From positions 162,342 through 226,341 of the forward strand of contig CBDFKU010000015.1 in NCBI GenBank assembly GCA_965248975.1: a DNA stretch of 64,000 bases. Reading direction: 5' to 3'. The notes under the pieces were generated by a model. That model was not told the origin of the DNA. It did no database searches and worked only from the letters and a program-made list of their open reading frames with translations. The stretch is from CBDFKU01 sp965248975 (GTDB taxonomy: Bacteria; Chloroflexota; Dehalococcoidia; Lucifugimonadales; JAGWBF01). The translations under genes were made by a program, and so were the position numbers. Positions 26,610-34,597 of this stretch are shown piece by piece; position 1 is the stretch's first letter; the number at the start of each line of letters is the position of its first letter.

Positions 26610-27862
26610 ATAGTTCGGGTATGAAGGGTCCGTCGGGAATGGGACAGTCCTTTGGTGACAAGATGGCGGTTGGAGACGGCCTCTCCCTCTACGTCCACAT
26701 CCCCTTCTGCAAGACCAAATGCCCCTACTGCGATTTCAACACTTATCAGGGCATAGAAGCGCTGATCCCACCCTACGTGGAGGCCCTCGCCCTGGAAATA
26801 CGCCTCTGGGCGGAGACCCTGGGCCACCCCGAGGTGAACACCATCTTCCTGGGTGGCGGGACGCCCTCGTATATCCCGCTGGACTGCACGGAGCGTCTGC
26901 TGGCTGCCATGGGTTCCGCCTTCCGAATCGCCCCCTCCGTCGAGACCACCCTGGAGGCGAACCCGGGGGACCTCAATGGCCCCGCCCTGGAGCAGCTACT
27001 GGCCATGGGGGTGAACCGGCTGAGCATCGGGGTGCAGAGCCTGGACGACTCCTTGCTGTCCACGCTGGGCCGGCGGCACAGCGCCCGGGAGGCGGTCGAG
27101 GCGTACCGGCTCGCCCAAAGCGCCGGCTTCGAGAGGGTGAACCTGGACCTGATGTACGGGCTACCCGGCCAGACCTTCGCTCAGTGGCAAAGCACCCTGC
27201 ACGAGGTCCTGGGATTGATGCCGCCCCACCTATCCCTCTACTGCCTCACTCTGGAGGAGGGAACCCCCATGGAGCGGTCGGTGCGCCAGGGACGGTTACC
27301 CGAGCCGGACCCAGACCTGGCCGCAGACATGTACACCCTGGCACGGGACTCCCTGAACGGGGCGGGCTACCACCACTACGAGATATCCAACTGGGCTCTG
27401 GATGGGCAGGAGTGCCTCCACAACCTGGCCTACTGGCTCAACCGGAGCTACCTGGGAGTCGGGCCCGGCGCCCACTCCTGCCTGGAGGGCCACCGCTTCT
27501 GGGACGTGGATTCTCCAAGGGAATACATCAAGCGAGTACAGGGCTGGGCCACGGCAAGCGCCGACTCCTCCGAAGGCCCCAACTGGGACCGCCTGACTAG
27601 GGAAGGACCCCTGGGGGGCTTCGAGGCTATCAGCCCTGGGCTGGAGATGGCGGAGACCATGATCCTGGGCCTCCGTCTCCTGGACGGCATGAAGGTCGAA
27701 GAGTTCCGGCACAGGTTCGAGAGGGACCCTCTGGAGCTGTACGGCCCGCAGATCGGCGAGCTGGAGGACCAGGGCCTGCTACAATGTGCCGACGGGGTCC
27801 TGCGCCTGACCGACAGGGGATGCCTCCTGGCCAACCAGGTCTTCATACGCTTCCTGGAGTGA
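26606..27862 (+). CDS. hemW: HemW-like radical SAM protein (heme chaperone / CPO-like)
   Basis: 418 residues from the ATG at 26606, which overlaps the ychF stop (ATGA). Later Mets at 26639 or 26663 are equally close to the conserved region. The [4Fe-4S] motif CKTKCPYC (Cys 35, 39, 42) is preceded by LYVHIPF. GGGTPSYI, NPGD, NRLSIGVQS and the HemN C-terminal domain (NLAYWLNRSYLGVGPGAHS) follow. It belongs to the coproporphyrinogen-dehydrogenase-like group whose characterised members (HemW) bind and deliver heme and lack dehydrogenase activity. The assignment to HemW rests on the CxxxCxxC spacing and the missing N-terminal arm of HemN. Confidence 0.88.
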   Translation: MNSSGMKGPSGMGQSFGDKMAVGDGLSLYVHIPFCKTKCPYCDFNTYQGIEALIPPYVEALALEIRLWAETLGHPEVNTIFLGGGTPSYIPLDCTERLLAAMGSAFRIAPSVETTLEANPGDLNGPALEQLLAMGVNRLSIGVQSLDDSLLSTLGRRHSAREAVEAYRLAQSAGFERVNLDLMYGLPGQTFAQWQSTLHEVLGLMPPHLSLYCLTLEEGTPMERSVRQGRLPEPDPDLAADMYTLARDSLNGAGYHHYEISNWALDGQECLHNLAYWLNRSYLGVGPGAHSCLEGHRFWDVDSPREYIKRVQGWATASADSSEGPNWDRLTREGPLGGFEAISPGLEMAETMILGLRLLDGMKVEEFRHRFERDPLELYGPQIGELEDQGLLQCADGVLRLTDRGCLLANQVFIRFLE

Positions 27863-28165
27863 ACCCCTTCTGAGCTAAGAATAGAGCAATAGAATCGATG
27901 TTGATCCGCTTGGGGTCCGGCCTGTTCCACACCGTCGCCCCGTCAGGCTTGTACTGATGGCAGACGGCCAACCGCCACTGACCGAACCATATTTCCACCT
28001 CCTAGAGTTAGGTTTGGGCCGTTTCAGATATCTACGCATTATCTCCAATCGAAGAGGGCACTCTTGACGTTCGAGCTTCGCGTCAATCTCTAAATAACGA
28101 TAAAGCTCCCATAGTTCCTCTTGCGTTGCTTCCACGTCCTCTAGTTCGGGTGGTGCTGTAGGCAT
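27843..28165 (-). pseudogene. Small unknown protein, frameshifted
   Basis: From the ATG at 28165 the frame reads MPTAPPELEDVEATQEELWE to LKRPKPNSRRWKYG, then becomes low-complexity (Ser/Thr/Gly/Arg) up to 27875. From about 27998 a different frame reads as good protein (VEIWFGQWRLAVCHQYKPDG to FLAQKGFTPGSV) and ends at 27843, inside the last codons of hemW. One base change near 27998 would join them into a ~107-residue protein. Neither half matches a family I recognise. The region is AT-richer than its surroundings. It may be a decayed mobile-type gene or an assembly error. Confidence 0.5.
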
Positions 28166-28196
28166 TGTTGTGATAAATTAGCTACGGGAAGTATCT

Positions 28197-28523
28197 ATGA
28201 ACATTAGGCTGGTTAGACTGCCAGAGGATACCCGCGATGGCGCCGCGACAAGCAACGACGTGGCCCGTTTCCTCGCAAGGCACTCGTGGCAGCTCATGGA
28301 GTCCCCAGTCTGGGAAGACACCGCCGTGACTTCCGAGCTGGAAAACACAATAGCCGAAATCCAGGCTGGTTTGGAGAACGACGGTGCCCTATGCATTCTG
28401 GCACAGGAAGTGCTCGATTCGTTCGTGCAGCCGGCCGCAATCATCCAACAGGGCATAATCATGGAGCTGCGGAGCGAGTCTGGCATTCCGTCTGATGTCA
28501 GGGCTGATCTTGTCCTGATCTAG
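28197..28523 (+). CDS. Hypothetical protein
   Basis: 108 residues starting MNIRLVRLPEDTRDG, with GGGAAG seven bases upstream. It has no recognisable domain, membrane segment or signal; the middle is acidic and helical (ELENTIAEIQAGLENDG). It is divergent from the small minus-strand gene 31 bases away. Its last 135 bases overlap, on the other strand, the end of the DUF6941-like gene. Both cannot be confirmed from sequence alone; codon use is less GC-biased than in the core genes. Confidence 0.4.
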   Translation: MNIRLVRLPEDTRDGAATSNDVARFLARHSWQLMESPVWEDTAVTSELENTIAEIQAGLENDGALCILAQEVLDSFVQPAAIIQQGIIMELRSESGIPSDVRADLVLI

Positions 28524-28946
28524 CACTGCCAGACTGCTGTTGTATTTCGATCCCAAACCATAAGGTTGCGACAGGTCGGCATCGTCATCGAGGAACACTT
28601 CTAACCAATAGTCACCGGTCTGACCGACTGCCAAATTAGTAAAGTGCCTGATCTGCTGGGCCTTCCTGACATCGGTAAGCCTGAACGGATGATCGGTTCC
28701 CAGTTGGCTTCGCTTCCCGGTCGGGCCTATGACGAATAGTCTCTCCGTGTAGTCCCCTGTGCCATTTGCCCATCTGGTAAATATCTCAAAGCGCAACGGA
28801 AGAGGAGTATTAGTCGGGACCTCCACAGTGCTTGCGTGGATGAACTTGTCAACTATTCTTATTAATGATACAAAACCATTCGGTTCGATTAACGTAGATT
28901 GACAAATAGCCAATACATGTAGCTCAGGTTTCTTCCTTTCGGACAT
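28389..28946 (-). CDS. DUF6941-like hypothetical protein
   Basis: 185 residues from the ATG at 28946 (MSERKKPELHVLAICQSTLI); an earlier Met at 29024 is possible. Residues 1-125 resemble the small beta-sandwich proteins annotated DUF6941, with SFV-type strands (NGFVSLIRIVDKFIHAS), a central FEIFTRWANGTGDYTERLFV and a closing GDYWLEVFLDDDADL. The last ~60 residues have no parallel and overlap an opposite ORF, so the true end may differ. No function is known. It sits in the AT-richer patch just upstream of selB. Confidence 0.55.
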   Translation of the reverse strand: MSERKKPELHVLAICQSTLIEPNGFVSLIRIVDKFIHASTVEVPTNTPLPLRFEIFTRWANGTGDYTERLFVIGPTGKRSQLGTDHPFRLTDVRKAQQIRHFTNLAVGQTGDYWLEVFLDDDADLSQPYGLGSKYNSSLAVLDQDKISPDIRRNARLAPQLHDYALLDDCGRLHERIEHFLCQNA

Positions 28947-29080
28947 CTCGATTGCGCCCTCTCCGTTGAAGAGGACATTATACCAGTCGCAGCAAACCCT
29001 CTTCGGGATCTGACTCACCCTCAATTGCTCCCGGCCTTCGCTGATGCTATCCTAAAGGAAGGAAGCCCAGGGAGCGTAGG

Positions 29081-30946
29081 ATGTACGTAATCGGCACCGC
29101 CGGCCACGTGGACCACGGCAAGTCCACCCTGGTGAAGGCCCTCACCTCCATAGACCCCGACCGTCTCCCCCAGGAGAAGGAGCGGGAGATGACCATCGAC
29201 CTGGGCTTCGCTTGGCTCACCCTGCCCAGCGGCCGCGAGGTTAGCATCGTGGACGTGCCGGGGCATGAGCGGTTCATCAAGAACATGCTGGCCGGTGTGG
29301 GTGGGATCGACCTGGCCCTGCTGGTGGTAGCCGCCGACGAGAGCGTGATGCCCCAGACCAGAGAGCACCTGGCAATCCTGGACATTCTGCGGGTGAAGCG
29401 GGGCCTGGTGGTCGTCACCAAGGCCGACCTGGTGGACGAGGAGATACTCGAGCTGGTGAAAGCCGAGGTCGAGGATACCCTGGTCGGGACCACTTTCGAA
29501 GGGTCACCCATGGTCGCCGTCTCCGCCTACACCGGGCGGGGCCTGGACGAGCTGCAGCGCCTCGTGGACGACATGCTGGACTCCACCGAGGAGCGCAGGG
29601 ACCTGGGCCGGCCCCGGCTCCCGGTGGACCGCTGCTTCACTGTCGCCGGTTTCGGCACCGTTGTCACCGGCACCCTCATCGACGGTACCCTATCCGCCGG
29701 CCAGGAAGTGGAGCTGCTGCTTGCCGGCGAGAAGGGCCGCATCCGCGGGCTCCAGAGCCATCGCAAGAAGCTAGACCTCGCCGATCCCGGAAGGCGGCTA
29801 GCGGTGAACCTCTCCGGTATCTCGCGGGAAGACATTCAGCGGGGGGAGATGGTCACCACCTCGGGATGGCTCCAACCGACCAGGAGGCTCGACGCTCAGC
29901 TCAAGCTGGCTCGAAGCTGTCCTCGAAACCTGAAACACAACGAAGGGGTGACCTTTCACCTCTACACCACCGAGAGCCCGGCTCGTGTCCGTCTCCTGGA
30001 CCAGGAGGAGATGGGTCCCAGTCAGGAGGGATGGGTCCAGATCCACCTGGAGGACCCGGTCCCGGCGGTCAAGGGAGACCTGTTCGTGATCCGGTCTTCT
30101 GACACCACCCTGGGCGGCGGCAGGGTGGTGGACCCCGCGCCGGCACGCCGCCACCGCCGTTTCGTACCGTCGGTCATCGAGCGTCTGGAGGCCATGGAGG
30201 ACGGCACTGGGGAGGGAGCCGTCCTGAGCGCCCTGGATCACTGGGGCCCCTGCGACCTGGAAACCCTCTCCCGGCGGGCCAACCTGTCCCCGGAAGAGAT
30301 CGGGTCTCGGGCCGTGGAGCTGGCCGAGGCCGGCCAGGCAGTGCTGCTGGGAGACCCATCCACCCCGTCCGATACGATAGCCTACTCCATCACTTCCTGG
30401 ACGGCGCTGCAAAGGGAGGCCTCGGCCGCGCTTCAGTCCTACCACAGCCAGTACCCGCTGCGTAAGGGCATTCCCCGGGAGGAGCTACGGAACCGCCTGC
30501 GACTGCCTCAGCAGGCCTCCTCCCGAGCGATGGATCGGCTGAAGGCGGAAGGAATCCTGGAAGAGGAGGGCGCGCTGGTGCGCCGGCCCGACCACAGCCC
30601 CACCCTGAACGCATCTCAACAGAAGGCGATGGACAACTACCTCCGGACTCTAGAGGCCGAGCGCTACTCCCCTCCCACGGACCTGTCCCTGGACCAGGAG
30701 TTACTGGCCCACCTCATCGAGGAGAAGGCGGTGGTGAAGGTCAGTGAGACAGTGGTCTTCTCTGCCTCGGCCTACCGGGACATGGTGGACAAGATCGTAG
30801 CCCACACCCGGCAGCACGGAAAGATCACGGTGGCCGACGGCAGGGACCTGTTCGGCACCAGCCGCAAGTACGTCCTGCCGCTGCTGGAACACCTGGACCA
30901 GCAGCGCGTCACCCGCCGCGTCGGTGACGAGCGGGTGCTGAGGTAG
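29081..30946 (+). CDS. selB: Selenocysteine-specific translation elongation factor SelB
   Basis: 621 residues. The EF-Tu-like GTPase part begins MYVIGTAGHVDHGKST (G1), with G2/G3 REMTIDLGF and VDVPGHERF and G4 TKAD. Beta-barrel domains II/III follow (GRPRLPVDRCFTVAGFGTVVTGTL). The C-terminal third has the winged-helix repeats that bind the mRNA SECIS hairpin (REELRNRLRLPQQASSRAMD; HGKITVADGRDLFGTSRKYVLPLLEHLD). It brings Sec-tRNA to UGA codons marked by a SECIS element. A candidate target is the DUF3179 gene at 62058-63212. selA, selD and selC are not in the window. The nurA start follows its stop by two bases. Confidence 0.96.
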   Translation: MYVIGTAGHVDHGKSTLVKALTSIDPDRLPQEKEREMTIDLGFAWLTLPSGREVSIVDVPGHERFIKNMLAGVGGIDLALLVVAADESVMPQTREHLAILDILRVKRGLVVVTKADLVDEEILELVKAEVEDTLVGTTFEGSPMVAVSAYTGRGLDELQRLVDDMLDSTEERRDLGRPRLPVDRCFTVAGFGTVVTGTLIDGTLSAGQEVELLLAGEKGRIRGLQSHRKKLDLADPGRRLAVNLSGISREDIQRGEMVTTSGWLQPTRRLDAQLKLARSCPRNLKHNEGVTFHLYTTESPARVRLLDQEEMGPSQEGWVQIHLEDPVPAVKGDLFVIRSSDTTLGGGRVVDPAPARRHRRFVPSVIERLEAMEDGTGEGAVLSALDHWGPCDLETLSRRANLSPEEIGSRAVELAEAGQAVLLGDPSTPSDTIAYSITSWTALQREASAALQSYHSQYPLRKGIPREELRNRLRLPQQASSRAMDRLKAEGILEEEGALVRRPDHSPTLNASQQKAMDNYLRTLEAERYSPPTDLSLDQELLAHLIEEKAVVKVSETVVFSASAYRDMVDKIVAHTRQHGKITVADGRDLFGTSRKYVLPLLEHLDQQRVTRRVGDERVLR

Positions 30947-30948
30947 CC

Positions 30949-32163
30949 ATGAGCCTGGACCTGTCCAGCGCCGCCCGGCAGATCGAAACCGCGACCCGCC
31001 GCCTCGACGAGGGCCGGGACAACCGGGACCGTCGTCTGGCACTGGCGCTCAGGGCTTTCCGGGAGGCCCACTCCTCCCCCGACTTGCTGGACAAGGCCGC
31101 TTCCAGCCAGGGCCGGCCCTTCCTGTGCGCCGGCCTGGTGGACGGCCTGGCCGGGAGGTATGCCTCTTCGGCGCTGCCCCCGGACTTTTGCGTGGCTTCG
31201 GTGGACGGCTCCCACATCGACGTGGACCGCCACATGCCGGTGGGCTGCTATCTCATCAACGTCGGCGGCTGCATGCTGACCTACGGCTCCCAGCCCGACG
31301 CCCACCTGTTCAGCACGCCCAGACTCTCCGCCGGAGACGAGGATCTGTACATGACTTCCAGCGCGCCAGGCTCCCTGGAGTCGGTGGCGGTGGAGGGACC
31401 CATCCTGGGCCTAAAGCGGGCGGTGGAGGAGGTGAGGGTCCTGGCGTCCCTACTGGAGGAGACGCCCCCGGGGATGCCGGTGCTGGGCCTGATTGACGGC
31501 TCGCTGGTCCTCTGGGGCCTGGCCGGTAGAGGCTACCAGCCCTTCGTCCGGGACGAGATCGTGGGAGGCGGGCTCATCCCCGCCCTGGACCGTCTGCGAA
31601 AGGCCGCCGAGAGCCGCACGCTGGCAGTGGCGGCGTACATCAGCCTGCCCCAGGGCACCGAGGTGGTGAACGCCCTCCGCCTCCAGCTCTGCCCCAGCGA
31701 CTCGGGCCGGTGTCGTGAGAGCTGCAGCGGCCACCGCTCCCACCAGGCTCCCTGCGACACCGTCAACGGGTTCCTGGACCGGCACCTGTTCCAGGAGCTG
31801 CTGGCCCCCGGGGAGCGCTCGTCCTTGTACTTCACCAACTCCTCCATCTCCAGGGATTTCTACGGGCCGCACCAGGTGCATTTCTTCTACTTGAACACAG
31901 GAGACGAGATAGCCCGGGTCGAGGTGCCCCAATGGGTTGCCATGGATAGCGAACTCCTCTCCCTGAGCCACGCCATGATCCTGGACCAGTGCCGCCGGGG
32001 CCTCGGATACCCGGTGGCCATCTCTGAGTCCCACGAGCAGGCGGTACTCACCGGCTCGGACCGGGATGCCTTCAGGCAGCTTCTGGAGGAGGCCCTGGCC
32101 CGGCAGCACCTGCCGGTGTACACGTCAGAGAAGGCGCGGTCCAAGCGGACGCCGTGGCTATGA
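30949..32163 (+). CDS. NurA-domain nuclease
   Basis: 404 residues. The NurA core opens with FCVASVDGSHIDVDRHMPVGCY, where Asp86 is the expected metal-binding acid. LGLIDGSLVLWGL (second Asp) and the late SLSHAMILDQCRRGLGYPVAISESHEQAVL (conserved His/Glu region) follow. NurA is a dimeric Mn2+-dependent nuclease that works with the HerA translocase in DNA end resection. In bacteria related pairs also appear in antiviral systems. The herA gene is two genes downstream. A Cys-rich insert (CPSDSGRCRESCSGHRSHQAPC) may bind a metal. The ATG lies two bases after selB, and the stop overlaps the next start. Confidence 0.88.
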   Translation: MSLDLSSAARQIETATRRLDEGRDNRDRRLALALRAFREAHSSPDLLDKAASSQGRPFLCAGLVDGLAGRYASSALPPDFCVASVDGSHIDVDRHMPVGCYLINVGGCMLTYGSQPDAHLFSTPRLSAGDEDLYMTSSAPGSLESVAVEGPILGLKRAVEEVRVLASLLEETPPGMPVLGLIDGSLVLWGLAGRGYQPFVRDEIVGGGLIPALDRLRKAAESRTLAVAAYISLPQGTEVVNALRLQLCPSDSGRCRESCSGHRSHQAPCDTVNGFLDRHLFQELLAPGERSSLYFTNSSISRDFYGPHQVHFFYLNTGDEIARVEVPQWVAMDSELLSLSHAMILDQCRRGLGYPVAISESHEQAVLTGSDRDAFRQLLEEALARQHLPVYTSEKARSKRTPWL

Positions 32164-32801
32164 TCGATGGCACCGGAGGGGGGACGCGCCGCGTCGGGGA
32201 GGTGGTGGAGTCCGCCTCTCACCGGTTCGTTGCCCAGTGCTACCGCCTCTACGAGGCGCCTCCCTTAGGGGCCTTCGTCCACACCGAGGAGCCCTCCGAT
32301 GAACGGGGTGACGGCGAGGTCTCCCACACCTACGCCGTGGTCTACCGGGTGAGCACCCAGGCCCTTGACCCCGGCCGGCCGGTTATCGCTCGGGGTGAAG
32401 ATGAGGAGAGCGAGGAGGAGATTTACCGCAGCAATCCCCAGCTCTCCCGACTGCTTTGCACCCGGTTCGAGGCCCTGGTGGTGGGACACGGCAGCAACGG
32501 GACTGGCGTCAACCACTACCTCCCCCCGCTTCCGCCGAGGATCCACGCCTTCGTCTATGCCTGCACCGGCGATGACACTGCTCGGTTCACCCGGTCGCTA
32601 GACTTCCTGGGGCTGCTGGTCAGCTCGGTGCCGGCCGACCAGGGCATGACCGACGAGGTAGTGGCAGCCTGTCTGCGTCGCGCCGCTACTACTACCGACG
32701 ACCCCACGGGCTTTCTCCTGGGGGCCGGAAAGGGCCTGGCCGTCCGCTTGGTGGGAGACATGCCCCGCCTGAGCTCCATCCTGAGGAGACTGTCACCATG
32801 A
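32160..32801 (+). CDS. Unknown protein between NurA and HerA
   Basis: 213 residues from the ATG at 32160, which overlaps the nurA stop as ATGA; a GTG two codons earlier is also open. Its own TGA overlaps the herA ATG the same way. No family is recognised. The protein is acidic in the middle (ARGEDEESEEEIYRSNPQ), has a conserved-looking VSHTYAVVYRVSTQ strand and a final helix, and no membrane segment. Its place between the two coupled genes suggests a third subunit or regulator of the NurA-HerA machine. This is inference from position only. Confidence 0.7.
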   Translation: MIDGTGGGTRRVGEVVESASHRFVAQCYRLYEAPPLGAFVHTEEPSDERGDGEVSHTYAVVYRVSTQALDPGRPVIARGEDEESEEEIYRSNPQLSRLLCTRFEALVVGHGSNGTGVNHYLPPLPPRIHAFVYACTGDDTARFTRSLDFLGLLVSSVPADQGMTDEVVAACLRRAATTTDDPTGFLLGAGKGLAVRLVGDMPRLSSILRRLSP

Positions 32802-34456
32802 CCGACGGACTGGGACCGGAGTCCCGCCAGGGCCGTCTCCTGGGCATGGTGGTGGACGGCTCCCTGGGCAAGGGCATCGAGATACGCCTCGACCTTTCCA
32901 CTTCCGTGGAGGACGTCAAGGTGGGCACTTTCGTCACCGTGCAGGGCGAGAAGCTGCGTTTCTTCGGCGTGGTCACCGAGGTAGGCCTGGGCGCGGCGGA
33001 CCCGGGCCTGAAATACGCGCCTCCGGACGTCCAGAATCCGTTCATCAGCAAGGTCGTCTCGGGGACTATGGCCTACGGCACCATCTCGGTGCTCCCGACC
33101 CTCACCCTTCCTGCAGTAATGGGCGACACCTCGGCCCCGGCACCCGCCAAGACGGTGCCCACCCACTTCTCCAGGGCCTTCGCCGCCGCGGAGGAGGACG
33201 TGGAGGCGGTGTTCGGAGGCGAGGACCGACGCCGCTTCTGGATCGGGAACCCCCTGGACATGGAGACCAAGGTACGCCTGGACCTGCAGGCCGTGGTGGA
33301 GCGCTCAGTGGGCGTGTTCGGCAAAAGCGGCACCGGAAAGACCTTCCTCACCCGGCTGCTCCTTATAGGGATCCTCCAGAGCGACCTGGCGGCCAGCCTG
33401 GTCTTCGACATGCACAGCGAGTACGGCTGGCAGGGTCGCGGGCAGGGCAACACCGCCGTCAAAGGCCTGAAACAGCTCTTTCCTTCCAAGGTAGCGGTGT
33501 TCTCCCTGGACGAGGAGAGCTCGCGTCGCCGGGGTCTGTCCCCCGACGAGGTCGTCGGTATCGGCTACGACGACATCGAGCCCGAGGACGTCGAGGCGTT
33601 GCAGGAGAATCTGGGCCTCTCCGACATAGCGACCCAGGCCACATACGGCCTGCAACGGAGGCTGGGAAGGGGCTGGCTTGAGGAGTTTCTGGACCTGGAG
33701 GGACGGGACGCCGTCTCGGACCTGGCCAACCAGGTGGGAGTGCCGTCCCAGGCCCTCAGCGCGCTGTACAATCGCCTGTCGCGGCTGAAGCGCTACGATT
33801 TTCTGAACCGTCCGGTAAAGCAGGACTCCGTGAACCGTATCATAGAGCACCTGGACCGCGGCATGCATGTGGTGCTGGAGTTCGGCCGATACGGCAACGA
33901 CCTTAACGCCTACATACTGGTGGCCAACCTGCTCACGAGACGCATCCACGACCAATATATCCAACGCAAGGAAAAGGCCGAGGGCGGAGCAGGCACGGGG
34001 CCCACTCCCCTGGTGATCGCGATAGAAGAGGCCCACAAGTTCCTGGCGCCGTCGGTCGCCTCCCAGACAATCTTCGGTACTATCGCCCGGGAGCTGCGCA
34101 AGTACGACGTCACCCTGATGGTCATCGACCAGAGGCCCGGCGCCATCGATACCGAGGTAATGAGCCAGCTGGGCACCAAGCTGACCTGCCTCCTGGACAG
34201 CGAGCGGGACATCGACGCCGTATTGGGCGGGGCCCCGGGCGGCCGCGAGCTGAGAACGGTCCTGTCCCGCTTGGAGTCAACCCAGCAAGCGATGATCTTC
34301 GGCCACGCCGTGCCCATGCCCGTGGTGGTCCACACCCGGGAGTACGGCTCTGCCCAGTCCTACGAGGAGCTGGGCCGAGCGTCGCGCCGGCGGGGTGGTA
34401 ACGGCGCGGCCTCCCCTGAAAAGACGCTGGAGGAGGAGATCCAGGAGCTCTTCTGA
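32798..34456 (+). CDS. herA: HerA-type DNA translocase ATPase
   Basis: 552 residues. The N-terminal HAS-barrel (GRLLGMVVDGSLGKGIEIRL...GTFVTVQGEKLRFFGVVTEV) is followed by a FtsK/HerA ATPase core. Walker A is GKSGTGKT (175-182), Walker B VIAIEEAH (~407-414), and the arginine-finger and sensor region is LRKYDVTLMVIDQRPGAID. HerA hexamers pump DNA and stimulate NurA for end processing. It is the last gene of the coupled selB-nurA-unknown-herA run. A hairpin followed by T's lies 90 bases after the stop. Confidence 0.9.
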   Translation: MTDGLGPESRQGRLLGMVVDGSLGKGIEIRLDLSTSVEDVKVGTFVTVQGEKLRFFGVVTEVGLGAADPGLKYAPPDVQNPFISKVVSGTMAYGTISVLPTLTLPAVMGDTSAPAPAKTVPTHFSRAFAAAEEDVEAVFGGEDRRRFWIGNPLDMETKVRLDLQAVVERSVGVFGKSGTGKTFLTRLLLIGILQSDLAASLVFDMHSEYGWQGRGQGNTAVKGLKQLFPSKVAVFSLDEESSRRRGLSPDEVVGIGYDDIEPEDVEALQENLGLSDIATQATYGLQRRLGRGWLEEFLDLEGRDAVSDLANQVGVPSQALSALYNRLSRLKRYDFLNRPVKQDSVNRIIEHLDRGMHVVLEFGRYGNDLNAYILVANLLTRRIHDQYIQRKEKAEGGAGTGPTPLVIAIEEAHKFLAPSVASQTIFGTIARELRKYDVTLMVIDQRPGAIDTEVMSQLGTKLTCLLDSERDIDAVLGGAPGGRELRTVLSRLESTQQAMIFGHAVPMPVVVHTREYGSAQSYEELGRASRRRGGNGAASPEKTLEEEIQELF

Positions 34457-34497
34457 GTGGACCTAGGTTACGCTTTTCGTAAGCCCCCTCCGTACGA

Positions 34498-34503
34498 TAT
34501 AAT
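34498..34503 (+). promoter_or_regulatory. Possible -10 element before leucine-dehydrogenase-like gene
   Basis: A perfect TATAAT 100 bases before the ATG; the -35 region (TTTTCG at 34474) is poor. Any transcript starting near 34510 would carry the hairpin GGTCA-AGTC-TGACC (34529-34542) and then the terminator-like stem before the gene. Confidence 0.4.
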
Positions 34504-34545
34504 ATAGCTGATGGGTAGTACACTCCCAGGTCAAGTCTGACCGGA

Positions 34546-34572
34546 CCCCGCCCCACCTCAAGGCGGGGTTTT
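34546..34572 (+). terminator. Rho-independent terminator-like hairpin
   Basis: CCCCGCC, a 9-base loop, GGCGGGG, then TTTT. It may end the selB-herA transcript. Because a TATAAT stands between herA and this stem, it could instead act as an attenuator in the leader of the downstream dehydrogenase. Confidence 0.7.
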
Positions 34573-34597
34573 AGTTTGTGAAAGCGAGCGCAATTCG

